Assembly: GCA_943789485.1 (NCBI GenBank)
Contig: CALSUH010000028.1
Location: 23,405-87,404 of the forward strand
Source of the DNA: an uncultured Pseudomonadales bacterium
GTDB lineage: Bacteria; Pseudomonadota; Gammaproteobacteria; Pseudomonadales; Pseudohongiellaceae
Direction: 5' to 3'
Length of the DNA: 64,000 nt
Part shown: positions 63,405 through 64,000 of the stretch, piece after piece
Layout of the letters: every line of letters starts with the position of its first letter
Position numbering within the stretch: position 1 is the stretch's first letter
Translations under genes and position numbers: made by a program
The notes under the pieces: model-generated
What the model was told of the DNA's origin: nothing
Database searches by the model: none
What the model saw: only the letters and a program-made list of their open reading frames with translations

Positions 63405-64000
63405 AGCGGTTTATCAGCTAGAAAATTAAGTCCGGCATCGGGCAAGGATGTCTTGCCACATTGCTTATTGGCAGGGATAGCAATATCCATGAGTTTTGGG
63501 TTCATTAGCTTGAGCTGCTCTAGAAGACTATCGAGTTCTTGCCAGTTCTTTACTTGTAAGCGGGGATTTGATTGACGCTCCTCAAAGATGGTCGATTGCG
63601 TCCAGCCTTTGTAGTCATGACCTGGAAAGACAATGGTCTGATCTGGTAGCTTCAATAATTTAGTAAACAGGCTGTCATACAACTCTTCTGAGGATCCATT
63701 CTGGAAATCTGTTCGTCCAGTGCCTCTTATTAGAAGAGTATCTCCAGTAAATAACAGCTGTTGCTCGCCGTCTAGAAACAAGCAGTAGGAATCATCAGTA
63801 TGCCCTGGAGTGTAGATTGCCCGCAAAGCGATTGATCCCAGTTGCAGGATATCGCCATCTCCAAAAAACCGGTCTACACAAGCCATTTCAGAAGGCTTGC
63901 CGGCTAGGGTTTCACAGCCTGTGATATCACGGAGTGGGCCCAAGGCAGTAATATGGTCCGCGTGACAGTGCGTGTCCAAGGCATACTTTAGCTGAAGAGA
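63401..64000 (-). CDS. ETHE1-like MBL-fold hydrolase (persulfide dioxygenase type), partial
   Basis: The frame is open to the right edge, so the N-terminus is missing; about 200 residues are seen. Metal motifs are THCHADH (HxHxDH) near the edge, [37 protein letters not shown] and [11 protein letters not shown], the pattern of the ETHE1/GloB-like sulfur dioxygenases, which oxidise glutathione persulfide. The stop overlaps that of ald by 4 bp in convergent orientation. A direct link to the selenium genes is not shown. Confidence 0.88.
   Translation of the reverse strand, partial: SLQLKYALDTHCHADHITALGPLRDITGCETLAGKPSEMACVDRFFGDGDILQLGSIALRAIYTPGHTDDSYCLFLDGEQQLLFTGDTLLIRGTGRTDFQNGSSEELYDSLFTKLLKLPDQTIVFPGHDYKGWTQSTIFEERQSNPRLQVKNWQELDSLLEQLKLMNPKLMDIAIPANKQCGKTSLPDAGLNFLADKPL

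Overview
The window looks like chromosomal DNA of a marine-type gammaproteobacterium. This is inferred from the TonB-dependent receptors, the CYP153-type P450, the HtpX/LemA, SPFH/NfeD and CopAB modules, an E. coli-like tRNA-Sec, and REP-like palindromes. No rRNA or other taxonomic marker is present, so genus-level placement is not attempted. Genes are densely packed on both strands. There is no prophage and no intact insertion sequence, but several small repeat families and two broken genes are visible.

Layout. 1-9.1 kb: a VOC protein cut by the left edge, an LLM flavin oxidoreductase, a large TonB receptor, a 2OG-oxygenase-like protein, a serine hydrolase and an S1/P1 nuclease. 9.1-14.2 kb: a complete five-gene branched-chain-amino-acid-type ABC importer. 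14.4-19.8 kb: arfB, a second VOC protein, then a minus-strand cluster of a small membrane protein, a thioredoxin-domain protein, a UGSC-type selenoprotein and a thiolase. 20-26.5 kb: a TonB receptor, a decayed BRCT gene, SPFH/NfeD, an alpha/beta hydrolase and a fatty acid desaturase. 26.8-30.8 kb: a MacAB-type ABC efflux operon with a YIP1-family protein. 31.5-36.3 kb: GST, MATE, DUF3301, a FabH-like ketosynthase and a DUF547 protein. 36.3-41.7 kb: selC (tRNA-Sec), a large palindrome, a ferredoxin-CYP153 pair and selB. 41.8-49.7 kb: a lactate permease, LemA, an M48 protease and a second copy of the small-plug TonB receptor beside a divergent TetR regulator. 49.8-56.5 kb: an AT-rich membrane protein, GNAT, M1 aminopeptidase, an AbrB-like ORF and a PepSY protein, with repeats between them. 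56.6-60.2 kb: a copper resistance operon (CopL-like leader, copA, copB). 60.3-64 kb: a secreted protein of unknown function, an Lrp-type regulator divergent from a frameshifted alanine dehydrogenase, and an ETHE1-like MBL protein cut by the right edge.

The most interesting element is selenocysteine biology. Conventional gene calling would split the gene at 17121-17651 in two. Read through its in-frame UGA it gives a 176-residue protein with a U-G-S-C-T-S-C motif. A stem-loop directly after the UGA has its loop G and U at offsets 23 and 24 from the UGA, the same offsets as in the E. coli fdhF SECIS. The same window carries selC and selB, which decode such a codon; selA and selD are not seen here. 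Upstream of the selenoprotein, on the same strand, lies a protein joining a CPTC thioredoxin-like domain to an uncharacterised conserved domain. The two genes are separated by a 181-bp hairpin element. A thiolase follows. The set looks like an uncharacterised selenium-dependent redox system, possibly linked to acyl-CoA metabolism; that link is inference from gene order only.
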